Below are positions 45,795 to 52,913 of a stretch of DNA of 53,096 nucleotides, piece after piece. The notes beneath the pieces were generated by a model. The model had not been told where the DNA came from, did not search any database, and worked only from the letters and a program-made list of their open reading frames with translations. Numbering within the stretch: position 1 is the first letter of the stretch; each line of letters starts with the position of its first letter. The position numbers and the translations under genes were made by a program. The stretch comes from Nocardia ninae NBRC 108245 (lineage in GTDB: Bacteria > Actinomycetota > Actinomycetes > Mycobacteriales > Mycobacteriaceae). The DNA lies in assembly GCF_007990755.1 (NCBI RefSeq), contig NZ_BJXA01000065.1, positions 1 to 53,096 of the forward strand, given 5' to 3'.

Positions 45795-47501
45795 ATGACC
45801 GTCAGCATCGTTGTCGGCGCCGCCGGGTTCATCGGCCGCGCCGTAGTCGAACAGCTGCTGAAACAAGGCGGGACCGTCACGGCCGCCCTACGGCCGGGAA
45901 GCGAGAACCGGCTCGCCGCATGGCTGGAGTCACGCGCTGTCGACCAGACCCGCCTCCACGTCGTGGCCTGTGACATCACCGCGAAAGATCTCGGCCTACC
46001 TGCCGAGCTCGACACGTCCGGCATCCACGACGTCTATAACTGCGCGGCGCGTTTCGCTTTCGGCCTCGACAAGGACGACGCGTACGCGGTGAACGTGACC
46101 GGCGCGCTCAACGTGCTCGACTGGGCGACGGAGCTGCCTGCCCTGCGGCGCGTCGTCCACATCACCGGCTATCGCGTCACCGTCGAGGACCCCGGCGAAC
46201 AGCGCTACGAGCGTGGGGCTTACGAGGCCTCCAAGGTCGAGTCGGACCCGATGCTGCGGCGGCGGGCGGCCGAGCGCGGCATTCCGCTCACCATCGCCAA
46301 TCCGAGCAGCGTGCTCGGCCCCGGCCAATACGTCGGGCTCGCAAGCATTGTCGCGGACCTGTGGCACGGCAGGCTCGTGGCGATCCCCGGCGGTCGCGAA
46401 ACCTTCCTTCCGATAGTCGATCTGGACTACTTCGCGACCTTCCTGACCGCCTTGCCGAGCCAGGACGACACGGTGGGCCGATCCTTCACGGTGCTCGATC
46501 CCCGAACCCCGGTGCTGCCGGACCTGATTCGGCTGCTCGCGCGGCATCTGGGCGTGCGCGCGCCGCACTTCTCGATTCCGGTCAGTGTTATCCAGAAGCT
46601 GCCGCGGGCGCTCACCGGCGCCGACCCCGAGTCGCTGCCGTTCATCGCCGACGATCGTTACGACACCACTGCCGCGGAAGAGGTCGCACGGCGGGCCGGA
46701 ATCACCATGCCGCACACGGAGACCGTGCTGCGCGCCTGGGCCGATCATCTGGTGTCGAGCCGGTTCGGTGCCGTCGAGGCGGATCCGACCGCCGGATTCG
46801 TCGACGGCACTTGGGTTTCCGGGGATCGGGAGAATCCCGAGTATGTGCTGTTGCACGGGCTGCCGGTCGACAGCGATTCCTGGGCGGCGGTGCGGGCGGC
46901 GCTCGAAGCACCGAGCTTGGTCGCCGACCTGCCCGGTCTCGGGCGGTCGGCACCGGGCGACATCGATGACGTGCTACCGCGATTGATGAGTTCCGTCCGC
47001 AGTCGTCCGGTGCTGGTCGGTCATTCGCTCGGCTGCGGTCCGGTGCTGCGGTACGCCGCGGCGCATCCGGAGCGCATCGCCGGCGTTGTCCTGGTGTCGC
47101 CCGCGTTTCTTCAGCAGCCGACCGGTCGGCTGCTGCGTTCCCCGCTGACCGCGGTGGCGTTGCGGCGAATGTCGGCCGCCGCCTTGGCAGCTCGGCTGGG
47201 CATCCCCATAGGCCCGGCGACGGACGCCGCCACCAACTTGCGGCGGCCACGAGTGGCAGCGCGCACGGTCGCTGCGCTGCGACGGGCGAGCGCACCTGCT
47301 CGGCGACACGAGTTGACGGAACTGCTGGCGGAGATCTCTGTGCCGGTGCGGATCGTCGTCGGCGCCGAGGACCCACTCTCGGCCGCGGTGACGAGCGAAC
47401 CGATCGTCATCGAGGGCACCGGCCACTACCCACAGTTGACCCATCCGGCCCGGGTCGCGGCCGAGATCGCCCGGTTGGACGTCACCGCGCAGGCCCACTG
47501 A
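45795..47501 (+). CDS. Two-domain enzyme: NAD(P)-dependent epimerase/reductase fused to alpha/beta hydrolase
   Basis: A 568-residue protein. Residues 1 to about 325 form an extended short-chain dehydrogenase: the Rossmann loop VVGAAGFIG (G8, G11, G14), YNCAARF, and Y143EASK147 (YxxxK). Residues about 345 to 568 form an alpha/beta hydrolase: LLHGLPVDSDSW, nucleophile elbow VLVGHSLGCG (S411), D526 in VVGAEDPLS and H544 in GTGHYP, a complete putative triad. AAGGAGAG precedes ATG 45795. It is probably repressed by the TetR protein upstream. Joint action on a lactone or ester intermediate is a guess; the substrate is unknown. Confidence 0.9.
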   Translation: MTVSIVVGAAGFIGRAVVEQLLKQGGTVTAALRPGSENRLAAWLESRAVDQTRLHVVACDITAKDLGLPAELDTSGIHDVYNCAARFAFGLDKDDAYAVNVTGALNVLDWATELPALRRVVHITGYRVTVEDPGEQRYERGAYEASKVESDPMLRRRAAERGIPLTIANPSSVLGPGQYVGLASIVADLWHGRLVAIPGGRETFLPIVDLDYFATFLTALPSQDDTVGRSFTVLDPRTPVLPDLIRLLARHLGVRAPHFSIPVSVIQKLPRALTGADPESLPFIADDRYDTTAAEEVARRAGITMPHTETVLRAWADHLVSSRFGAVEADPTAGFVDGTWVSGDRENPEYVLLHGLPVDSDSWAAVRAALEAPSLVADLPGLGRSAPGDIDDVLPRLMSSVRSRPVLVGHSLGCGPVLRYAAAHPERIAGVVLVSPAFLQQPTGRLLRSPLTAVALRRMSAAALAARLGIPIGPATDAATNLRRPRVAARTVAALRRASAPARRHELTELLAEISVPVRIVVGAEDPLSAAVTSEPIVIEGTGHYPQLTHPARVAAEIARLDVTAQAH

Positions 47502-47509
47502 CAAACGAG

Positions 47510-47542
47510 GAGGGCCCCGCACCACTCGGGTGCGGGGCCCTC
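47510..47542. terminator. Bidirectional terminator
   Basis: GAGGGCCCCGCACC and GGTGCGGGGCCCTC are perfect 14-base arms with a 5-base loop, 8 bases after the fusion gene stop. On the minus strand it follows the 39-residue peptide gene by 57 bases. Confidence 0.85.
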
Positions 47543-47599
47543 TCCGGAATCGCGCTCAGTGGCGCGAGACCCGGTCGATCACTCGACCATCACGTTGAT

Positions 47600-47719
47600 T
47601 CAGCGGCCGCCGAAGGATCCCGTCCACAGGGTGTTGACGATTCCGTGGAGAGCGGCACCGAAGGTGTCCAGGAAACCGCCGAGGGCAGCGCTACCGGTGT
47701 CGATGATAACGGGGATCAT
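47600..47719 (-). CDS. 39-residue hydrophobic, signal-less peptide (unannotated small ORF)
   Basis: Minus-strand translation from ATG 47719 gives MIPVIIDTGSAALGGFLDTF followed by GAALHGIVNTLWTGSFGGR and a TGA. GAAGAGG lies 7 bases before the ATG, third positions are mostly G or C, and the strong hairpin 47510-47542 follows. The peptide is Gly-rich, nearly neutral, and alternates hydrophobic and small residues, so it could form an amphipathic membrane-active helix. Short signal-less peptides of this kind include the PorA/PorH channels of corynebacteria, but I see no clear sequence match. It is too short for default gene finders. Confidence 0.62.
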   Translation of the reverse strand: MIPVIIDTGSAALGGFLDTFGAALHGIVNTLWTGSFGGR

Positions 47720-48178
47720 TTAAATACCTCTTCGTTGAAAGACCATCCAGTTGTACTGGCTGACACAAGGCACATCGGCGTCTCGACAAAGTCGGTTACT
47801 AATTTTCGCTGTTTAGTGACGCAGGTTACAGTCACATCACGAAGAACACCTGGTCAGGTGACCATTTGGGGTTCATGCCCGGAGAACCATGGGCTTGACC
47901 ACGTCGTATGCGTCGACGCCGATGCGCGGAGATGGCCACAGCGGTAAACATGACAATCTTCTAAGAAATCGATGGGACCCGAATAAGAGGGGCATTCGGA
48001 CTCGGACATTCCCGACAAGTAAGACGGTTGCAGAATACGTCGTAACAAGTGTTCGAATTCCTCGATAGCTCGCACTAGAAGCACTCGTTTGCGTCTCGTC
48101 GAACAACAGCATCCAGCTGCCGAATCAGCCCTGGATAAACCTGGCGCGCAATACCGTTCGCCGCCTCCGCAAAGCTGC
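47720..48178. other. Low-GC, gene-free stretch between the small peptide and the LysR gene
   Basis: About 460 bases hold no credible gene. Three 60-base lines counted (47761, 47941, 48001) are each 47% GC, well below the roughly 68% typical here by eye. ORFs in it (for example 47854-48084 minus) have un-actinobacterial third positions and no family features. It contains CCAGTTGTACTGG (47747-47759) and CACCTGGTCAGGTG (47847-47860), both perfect inverted repeats. It may be a long regulatory region, an unrecognised RNA, or decayed foreign DNA. Confidence 0.6.
47747..47759. promoter_or_regulatory. Palindrome CCAGTTGTACTGG upstream of the 39-residue peptide
   Basis: A perfect 5-3-5 inverted repeat 28 bases before the peptide ATG on the minus strand, a position suited to a repressor site or a 5' UTR hairpin. 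Its regulator is unknown. Confidence 0.4.
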
Positions 48179-49066
48179 TCAGCCTGCCGCTGCGACAGCT
48201 CGGGAAAACGCCCGCACCCGGGTGGTTTCCCGGTTGCGATGCCAGACCAGGCCGAGCCGGGAGTGCGCCAACCCGGTCACCGGCACGAAGCGCACCTCCG
48301 GCCGGTCGTGGTACACGGCGGTCGGATGGCACAGCAGCATCGCACCCTGGCCAGCCGCCACCAGCTCGATTCCCTCCCGCAGTGTGCCGACGCCAGGGCC
48401 GACAGGCACAGGCCGACCGCCCGGCGTGACATCCAGCGACTGCGCGCGCCGCCAGTACTGCGGCGCGGGCCCGCGCACACCGATCAACGCGAACTCGGCG
48501 AGATCCTCCGGCGACAAGCTGGCCCGCGCCGCGAGCGGATGTTCGTTGTGCACCGCCAGCATCTGAGGCTGCTCTGAAAACACCTGTCCTAGAACGAGAT
48601 CACTCTCCCCCATCGGCAGCAGCACCACCGCGATATCGACCTCGCCGCGCTGTACCGGACCGAACGGGTCGGCCAGCGGAATCTCGATCACCTCGGTGCC
48701 GCAGTGCGGGAACCTGCGCGCGAACAGCGCGAGAGCGTCCGTCAGATTCTCGCTGGTCGAACCCTGAAAACCGATGCGCAGCACCCCTTCCATGCCGCGC
48801 GCGGCGGCCCGGACACCGTCCACCGTCGCACGCAGCGCAGCATACGCGGGCTGCAGGTCGGCGAGGAAGTCCGCGCCGAGCGGGGTGAGCGCGACCTTGC
48901 GACTGGTGCGCTCGATCAACCGCGCGCCCACCCGGTGCTCCAGCGCGCGCAGCAGTTGGCTGACCCGGCCCTGCGAGACGTACAGCCGTTCGCCCGCGCG
49001 TCCGAAGTGCAGTTCCTCGGCCAGCACCAGGAACGCCTCGAGCTCGCGCACCTCCAAGCCACTCAT
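48179..49066 (-). CDS. LysR-family transcriptional regulator
   Basis: A 295-residue LysR regulator. The N-terminal winged helix is MSGLEVRELEAFLVLAEELH followed by FGRAGERLYVSQGRVSQLLR ALEHRVGARLIERTSR. The C-terminal periplasmic-binding-like effector domain begins near residue 90 (LRIGFQGSTSENLTDALALF). The ATG at 49066 has GAGG 7 bases upstream; GTG 49099 is less likely. It diverges from an MFS exporter, with a 16-bp inverted repeat between, so the exporter is its probable target. Confidence 0.93.
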   Translation of the reverse strand: MSGLEVRELEAFLVLAEELHFGRAGERLYVSQGRVSQLLRALEHRVGARLIERTSRKVALTPLGADFLADLQPAYAALRATVDGVRAAARGMEGVLRIGFQGSTSENLTDALALFARRFPHCGTEVIEIPLADPFGPVQRGEVDIAVVLLPMGESDLVLGQVFSEQPQMLAVHNEHPLAARASLSPEDLAEFALIGVRGPAPQYWRRAQSLDVTPGGRPVPVGPGVGTLREGIELVAAGQGAMLLCHPTAVYHDRPEVRFVPVTGLAHSRLGLVWHRNRETTRVRAFSRAVAAAG

Positions 49067-49114
49067 GACTGCGCCTCGCTCATCGGCTTCCCTCTCCACC
49101 GTCGATTAGTCCAG

Positions 49115-49130
49115 CTCATAGAACGATGAG
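49115..49130. promoter_or_regulatory. Inverted repeat CTCAT-N6-ATGAG, candidate LysR operator
   Basis: CTCATAGAACGATGAG lies midway in the 109-base gap between the divergent lysR and MFS starts (49066 and 49176), where LysR regulators usually bind. Binding is inferred. Confidence 0.55.
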
Positions 49131-49175
49131 ACCTTCGCCGTTGTTTCCACCAGGCCTGGTCAGTTGGCTGGAGTC

Positions 49176-50387
49176 ATGACACAGGTTGAGGAAATCGCGA
49201 GTCCGACACCGGCAGCGCGCGATTCGGCACGGCGTGGCTGGCTCGGCGTCGGTGCCGTGACCGGGGCCACGTTCACGGTCGTCACCTCGGAGATGCTCCC
49301 GGTCGGGTTGCTCACTCCGATCAGCGCGACTTTGCGGGTCAGCGAGGGCGCAGCGGGGCTTTCGCTGACGGCCACCGGCCTGGTCGCCGCGCTGTCCGCA
49401 CCGCTGATCACCGCCGCGCTCGGCCGCACCGACCGCAGGCTCGTGCTCTGCGCGCTACTCGCGGTGCTGACGGTGGGCAATGTCGGCGCAGCGTGGGCGC
49501 CGAACTTCGCCGTCATGATGGGGGCCAGGGTGCTGGTCGGCGTCGGGATCGGCGGGGTGTGGGCGATCGCGGCGAGCATGGCGGCGCGACTGGTCCCGCC
49601 GAAGTCAGTCGGTACCGCTACCGCGCTCGTCTACAGCGGCGTCGCGGTCGCCTCGGTCATCGGCGTCCCCGCCGGGACCTACATCGGCGCTCTCGCCGGA
49701 TGGCGCGCGGCGTTTCTCGTCATCGCCGGGCTCGCGGTGGTCCTGCTGGTCGCGATCGCCGTCCTGCTACCGAGATTGACTGCTACGCAGGCAGTTCCGC
49801 TTCGGGACACCCTGCGATTGATGCGAGAACCGCAGTTACGCACCGCATTGCTGGTCGTGGCGTTCCTGGTGACGGGGCACTTCGCCGCCTACACCTACAT
49901 CCGCCCGCTGCTGGAGAAGGTGACCGGCATCGGCGCGAGCGCCATCGGCACCCTGCTCCTGGTGTACGGAATCGCCGGTGTCCTCGGCAATTTCGGCTCG
50001 GGTGCCGCAGGCGTGCGCAGCCCGCGCCGGACGCTGATCACGATCGGCATCCCGCTGGCAGTCACCGTGCTGTTGATACCCGCACTGGGCGGTTCGCTGT
50101 GGCTCGCGGTCGTGCTGATGGTGGTGTGGGGGCTGTCCTACGGTGGGGTGTCGGTCACCTCGCAGAACTGGGCGTTCGCCGCGGCACCCGACGCACGCGA
50201 GGCGGCGTCCTCGCTCAACGCGGGTGTCTTCAACGCCGCCATCGCCCTCGGTGCGTTCCTGGGCGGGCGCACAGCGGATGCGTTCGGCATCACCTCCGCG
50301 ATGTGGCTCGGCGGCGCGCTGGTCCTCATCGCGCTGATCATCGCCGCGGTCAGTCGCCCGGCAGAAGCCCGCGAGCTGCGCGGATAG
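49176..50387 (+). CDS. MFS exporter, DHA1 (12-TM) family
   Basis: A 403-residue transporter with about 12 transmembrane segments. It has VVTSEMLPVGLLTPISATLR (typical of AraJ/chloramphenicol-efflux-like members), AALGRTDRRLVLCALLAV, MMGARVLVGVGIGGVWAIAA and VYSGVAVASVIGVPAGTYIG (motif C). The likely role is drug or metabolite efflux. The ATG at 49176 has GGAG close upstream; TTG 49164 is an alternative. It is divergently paired with the LysR gene. Confidence 0.92.
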   Translation: MTQVEEIASPTPAARDSARRGWLGVGAVTGATFTVVTSEMLPVGLLTPISATLRVSEGAAGLSLTATGLVAALSAPLITAALGRTDRRLVLCALLAVLTVGNVGAAWAPNFAVMMGARVLVGVGIGGVWAIAASMAARLVPPKSVGTATALVYSGVAVASVIGVPAGTYIGALAGWRAAFLVIAGLAVVLLVAIAVLLPRLTATQAVPLRDTLRLMREPQLRTALLVVAFLVTGHFAAYTYIRPLLEKVTGIGASAIGTLLLVYGIAGVLGNFGSGAAGVRSPRRTLITIGIPLAVTVLLIPALGGSLWLAVVLMVVWGLSYGGVSVTSQNWAFAAAPDAREAASSLNAGVFNAAIALGAFLGGRTADAFGITSAMWLGGALVLIALIIAAVSRPAEARELRG

Positions 50388-50435
50388 CCGAAAACCAGAT
50401 GCGGTCGTGATCATCGGCCGCCTAGCATCGGCGGC

Positions 50436-51239
50436 ATGGCCCTACGCGCGATCCCTGCTTCGATGGACCCGACGGTGGTCGGGTCCATCGACTTCGAGCT
50501 GGACCGAGTCGAGCGCGAGCACCGCGTCTCGGTCCGGCTCGCCATCGAAAGCGGCAGCCGCGCCTGGGGTTTCCCGTCGCCGGATTCCGACTACGACTGC
50601 CGGTTCGTCTACGTCGCGAGCCTGGATACCTACCTCTCGCCCTGGCGCACCCGCGACGTCATCGAGACGCCGCTGACCGGTCTGCTCGACGTGAACGGCT
50701 GGGACCTGGCCAAGGCGCTGCGCCTGCTGGTCGCGGGCAATGCCGTGCTCATCGAATGGCTGATGTCGCCGATCGTGTACCGCGGCGATACTCGGTTCCG
50801 AGATGACCTGCGCGCCTTGGCCGACGAGGTCGCCGACCGCGACCGGGTGGCCCGGCACTACCTGCACCTGGGTGGCAAGCAGTGGGAGTTGTTCGACCGC
50901 AACCGATCTCTGAAGAAGGTGTTCTACTCGCTGCGCCCGGCCATGGCGTTGCGCTGGCTGCGCGAGCATCCCGGCGCGGCGGTGGCGCCGATGCACCTGC
51001 CGACCCTGATGGACGAGTGCGACCTGCCCGCCGAACTGGTTGCGGCAGTGGCGGAGTTGACCGAGCTGAAGTCGCGCACCCGCGAAATGGGCAGCGGGAC
51101 AGTGCCGGTGCCGATCGCCTGGTTCATTGAGGCCGAATTCGCGCTGGCGGCAGACACTTTCCCGAAGACCGCGGACCCGGACCTCGACCGCGCCCGTAGT
51201 CTCACCGCGGAGTTCTTCCGTGCCGAGGCACAGCAGTAA
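50436..51239 (+). CDS. RlaP-like predicted nucleotidyltransferase (COG3541)
   Basis: A 267-residue DNA-polymerase-beta-superfamily protein. The signature ESGSRAWGFPSPDSDYDCRF carries the GS motif and the DxD-type metal site; WLMSPIVYRG and the helical region with LGGKQWELFDRNRSLKKVFY follow. RlaP proteins are associated with RNA-repair ligases in some genomes, but no ligase is in this window, so the substrate is unknown. TAGCAT ends 7 bases before the ATG at 50436 (leaderless). It is tail-to-tail with the HxlR gene, 4 bases apart. Confidence 0.9.
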   Translation: MALRAIPASMDPTVVGSIDFELDRVEREHRVSVRLAIESGSRAWGFPSPDSDYDCRFVYVASLDTYLSPWRTRDVIETPLTGLLDVNGWDLAKALRLLVAGNAVLIEWLMSPIVYRGDTRFRDDLRALADEVADRDRVARHYLHLGGKQWELFDRNRSLKKVFYSLRPAMALRWLREHPGAAVAPMHLPTLMDECDLPAELVAAVAELTELKSRTREMGSGTVPVPIAWFIEAEFALAADTFPKTADPDLDRARSLTAEFFRAEAQQ

Positions 51240-51243
51240 CCGC

Positions 51244-51738
51244 TCACGATTCGGCGACGGCCGCCGCGTACGCCTGGGCGAGCCGGTGCGTGGCGGTCGG
51301 CCGATCCTGGTCCGGACGGGGGATACCCAAGTGGGACTCCCGGAGTTCATCCATGAACTCCGCCCATAGCTCCGGCCCGCCCTCCGCCAAAAGCTCGGCT
51401 CGCACCCGCAATCGCTTGGTGGTCGGCCGGTGCCGCAGCCCCCAAACCCCGAGTTGGGCCATGATCGGCACCAGTTGGATGGCAGGCTCGGTCAGCCGGT
51501 ACTCCACCTTCTGACCAGGCCTGCCATCCGCGCGACTGAGCATGCCCGCCGCGACCAGCTTTTTTAGCCGGTCGGACAGGATGTTCGAGGCAATGCCCTC
51601 CTCCGAGCCGGCCAGCAGTTCCCGGAAATAGCGCCGGTTGCCGAACATCACGTCCCGCAGCACCAGCAGGGTCCACCGATCGCCGATCACCTCGATCGTC
51701 GCGTTGATCGGGCAGCCCGAGCGTCCCTCATCGCGCAT
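51244..51738 (-). CDS. HxlR-family transcriptional regulator
   Basis: A 164-residue regulator with the HxlR winged helix: GCPINATIEVIGDRWTLLVL, FGNRRYFRELLAGSEEGIAS, and NILSDRLKKLVAAGMLSRAD. A C-terminal extension of about 60 residues is longer than in typical HxlR proteins. The ATG at 51738 has AAGGAG 6 bases upstream. It diverges from the RibD-like reductase gene; inverted repeats lie between, so it probably controls both. Confidence 0.92.
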   Translation of the reverse strand: MRDEGRSGCPINATIEVIGDRWTLLVLRDVMFGNRRYFRELLAGSEEGIASNILSDRLKKLVAAGMLSRADGRPGQKVEYRLTEPAIQLVPIMAQLGVWGLRHRPTTKRLRVRAELLAEGGPELWAEFMDELRESHLGIPRPDQDRPTATHRLAQAYAAAVAES

Positions 51739-51774
51739 CCACCGCTCCTTCGCCGCGAAACCGAGTCGAACTTC

Positions 51775-51835
51775 TGCTTGCAATATACAACCAGTTGTCC
51801 GTAATCTGATCGCAAGCGATTGCGAATTGCAAGCA
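51775..51835. promoter_or_regulatory. HxlR/RibD-like divergent operator region with TTGCAAGC repeats
   Basis: TGCTTGCAAT at 51775-51784 and ATTGCAAGCA at 51826-51835 are perfect 10-base inverted arms 41 bases apart. Between them TCGCAA-GCGA-TTGCGA (51810-51825) is a second perfect repeat sharing the TTGC core. Together they give four half sites in the 116-base gap between the two starts. Confidence 0.6.
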
Positions 51836-51854
51836 CTATAGAAAGACTGGCACC

Positions 51855-52496
51855 ATGACAAAGCTGTACGTGCGCAACCTGGCGATCTCCCTCGACGGCT
51901 ACGTCGCCGGACCGAACCAGAGCGCGGACAACCCGCTCGGCGAAGGCGGCATGGGTCTGCACGAGTGGGTCTTCGCCACGCAGACCGGCCGTACCTGGTT
52001 CGGCAACGAGGGCGGCGAGACCGGTGTCGACGACGATTTCGTCAAGGCGGGCGAGGTCGGCATCGGCGCAACCATCATGGGCCGCAACATGTTCGGGCCG
52101 ATCCGCGGCGCGTGGCCGGACGAGGAGTGGAAGGGCTGGTGGGGCGACAACCCGCCGTACCACCACGACACCTTCGTGATGACCCATCACCCGCGGCCTT
52201 CGCTGCCGATGGCGGGCGGGACCACGTTCCACTTCGTGAACGACACCCCGGAAGAAGTACTGAAGCAAGCGGTCAAGGCAGCCGACGGGAAGGACGTCCG
52301 GCTGGGCGGCGGGTCATCGGTCGTGCGTCAGTTCCTACAGGCGGGTCTGGTCGACGAGCTCCATCTGGCCGTCGTGCCGATCCTACTCGGCGGCGGCGAA
52401 CGACTCTACGACGACCTCGGCACGCTGCCGGGCTACCGGGTCAGCTCGGTGGTCCGCTCCCCCGCGGTCACCCACGTGCAGTTCCGCAAGGCCTGA
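51855..52496 (+). CDS. RibD C-terminal-like (dihydrofolate reductase fold) reductase
   Basis: A 213-residue dihydrofolate-reductase-superfamily protein. MTKLYVRNLAISLDGYVAGP is the standard opening, with IMGRNMFGPIRGAWPDEEWK, FVMTHHPRPSLPMAGGTTFH, and the nucleotide-binding VRLGGGSSVVRQFLQAGLVD. Such stand-alone RibD_C proteins are NADPH-dependent reductases of mostly unknown substrate. It diverges from hxlR, which likely regulates it. A terminator follows. Confidence 0.93.
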   Translation: MTKLYVRNLAISLDGYVAGPNQSADNPLGEGGMGLHEWVFATQTGRTWFGNEGGETGVDDDFVKAGEVGIGATIMGRNMFGPIRGAWPDEEWKGWWGDNPPYHHDTFVMTHHPRPSLPMAGGTTFHFVNDTPEEVLKQAVKAADGKDVRLGGGSSVVRQFLQAGLVDELHLAVVPILLGGGERLYDDLGTLPGYRVSSVVRSPAVTHVQFRKA

Positions 52497-52515
52497 GAAG
52501 TCCCCCGAAATGGGG

Positions 52516-52548
52516 AAAGGCCCCGCACCATGCCGGTGTGGGGCCTTT
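52516..52548. terminator. Bidirectional terminator between the RibD-like and cold-shock genes
   Basis: AAAGGCCCCGCACC and GGTGTGGGGCCTTT form a 14-base stem (one G-T pair) with a 5-base loop between convergent genes, followed by T/A-rich tails on each side. Confidence 0.85.
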
Positions 52549-52566
52549 CGAAAGCTTGGGAGCGAA

Positions 52567-52770
52567 TCAGAGAACGCGAACGTCCTGCGCCTGCGGGCCC
52601 TTCTGGCCCTGGCCGATTTCGAACTCCACGCGCTGCCCCTCATCGAGGGACCGGAAACCCGCGCCGCTAACGGCCGAGTAATGCACGAAGACGTCGGGGC
52701 CTCCGCCGTCTTGCGCGATGAAGCCGAAGCCCTTCTCGCTGTTGAACCACTTCACAATGCCCTGAGCCAT
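52567..52770 (-). CDS. cspA: Cold-shock-domain protein (CspA family)
   Basis: A 67-residue OB-fold RNA chaperone: [20 protein letters not shown] includes RNP1 (KGFGFI), and DVFVHYSAV is RNP2. The ATG at 52770 gives the normal length; upstream in-frame codons are not conserved. The 143 bases from 52771 to 52913 hold no gene and would include its promoter and 5' UTR, which in cold-shock genes is often a structured thermosensor; I cannot show that here. Csp genes of this kind are often constitutive in actinobacteria. Confidence 0.97.
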   Translation of the reverse strand: MAQGIVKWFNSEKGFGFIAQDGGGPDVFVHYSAVSGAGFRSLDEGQRVEFEIGQGQKGPQAQDVRVL

Positions 52771-52913
52771 TTCATACTTTCTGTAGACGAGCCAGATTCT
52801 GGCAAATGGAATGCCCTGGTCTCGTAGATCAACGATGCCATGATCCGACGAATTTCTCCACATCTTCCCCGGTCAACTGTGAGCAATACAACGCTGACGT
52901 GGGGTTGTTGCCT

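Noticed and set aside
47854-48084. A 76-codon minus-strand frame in the low-GC stretch
   Set aside because: Third positions are not GC-rich, there is no ribosome binding site and no family feature, so I treat it as non-coding.
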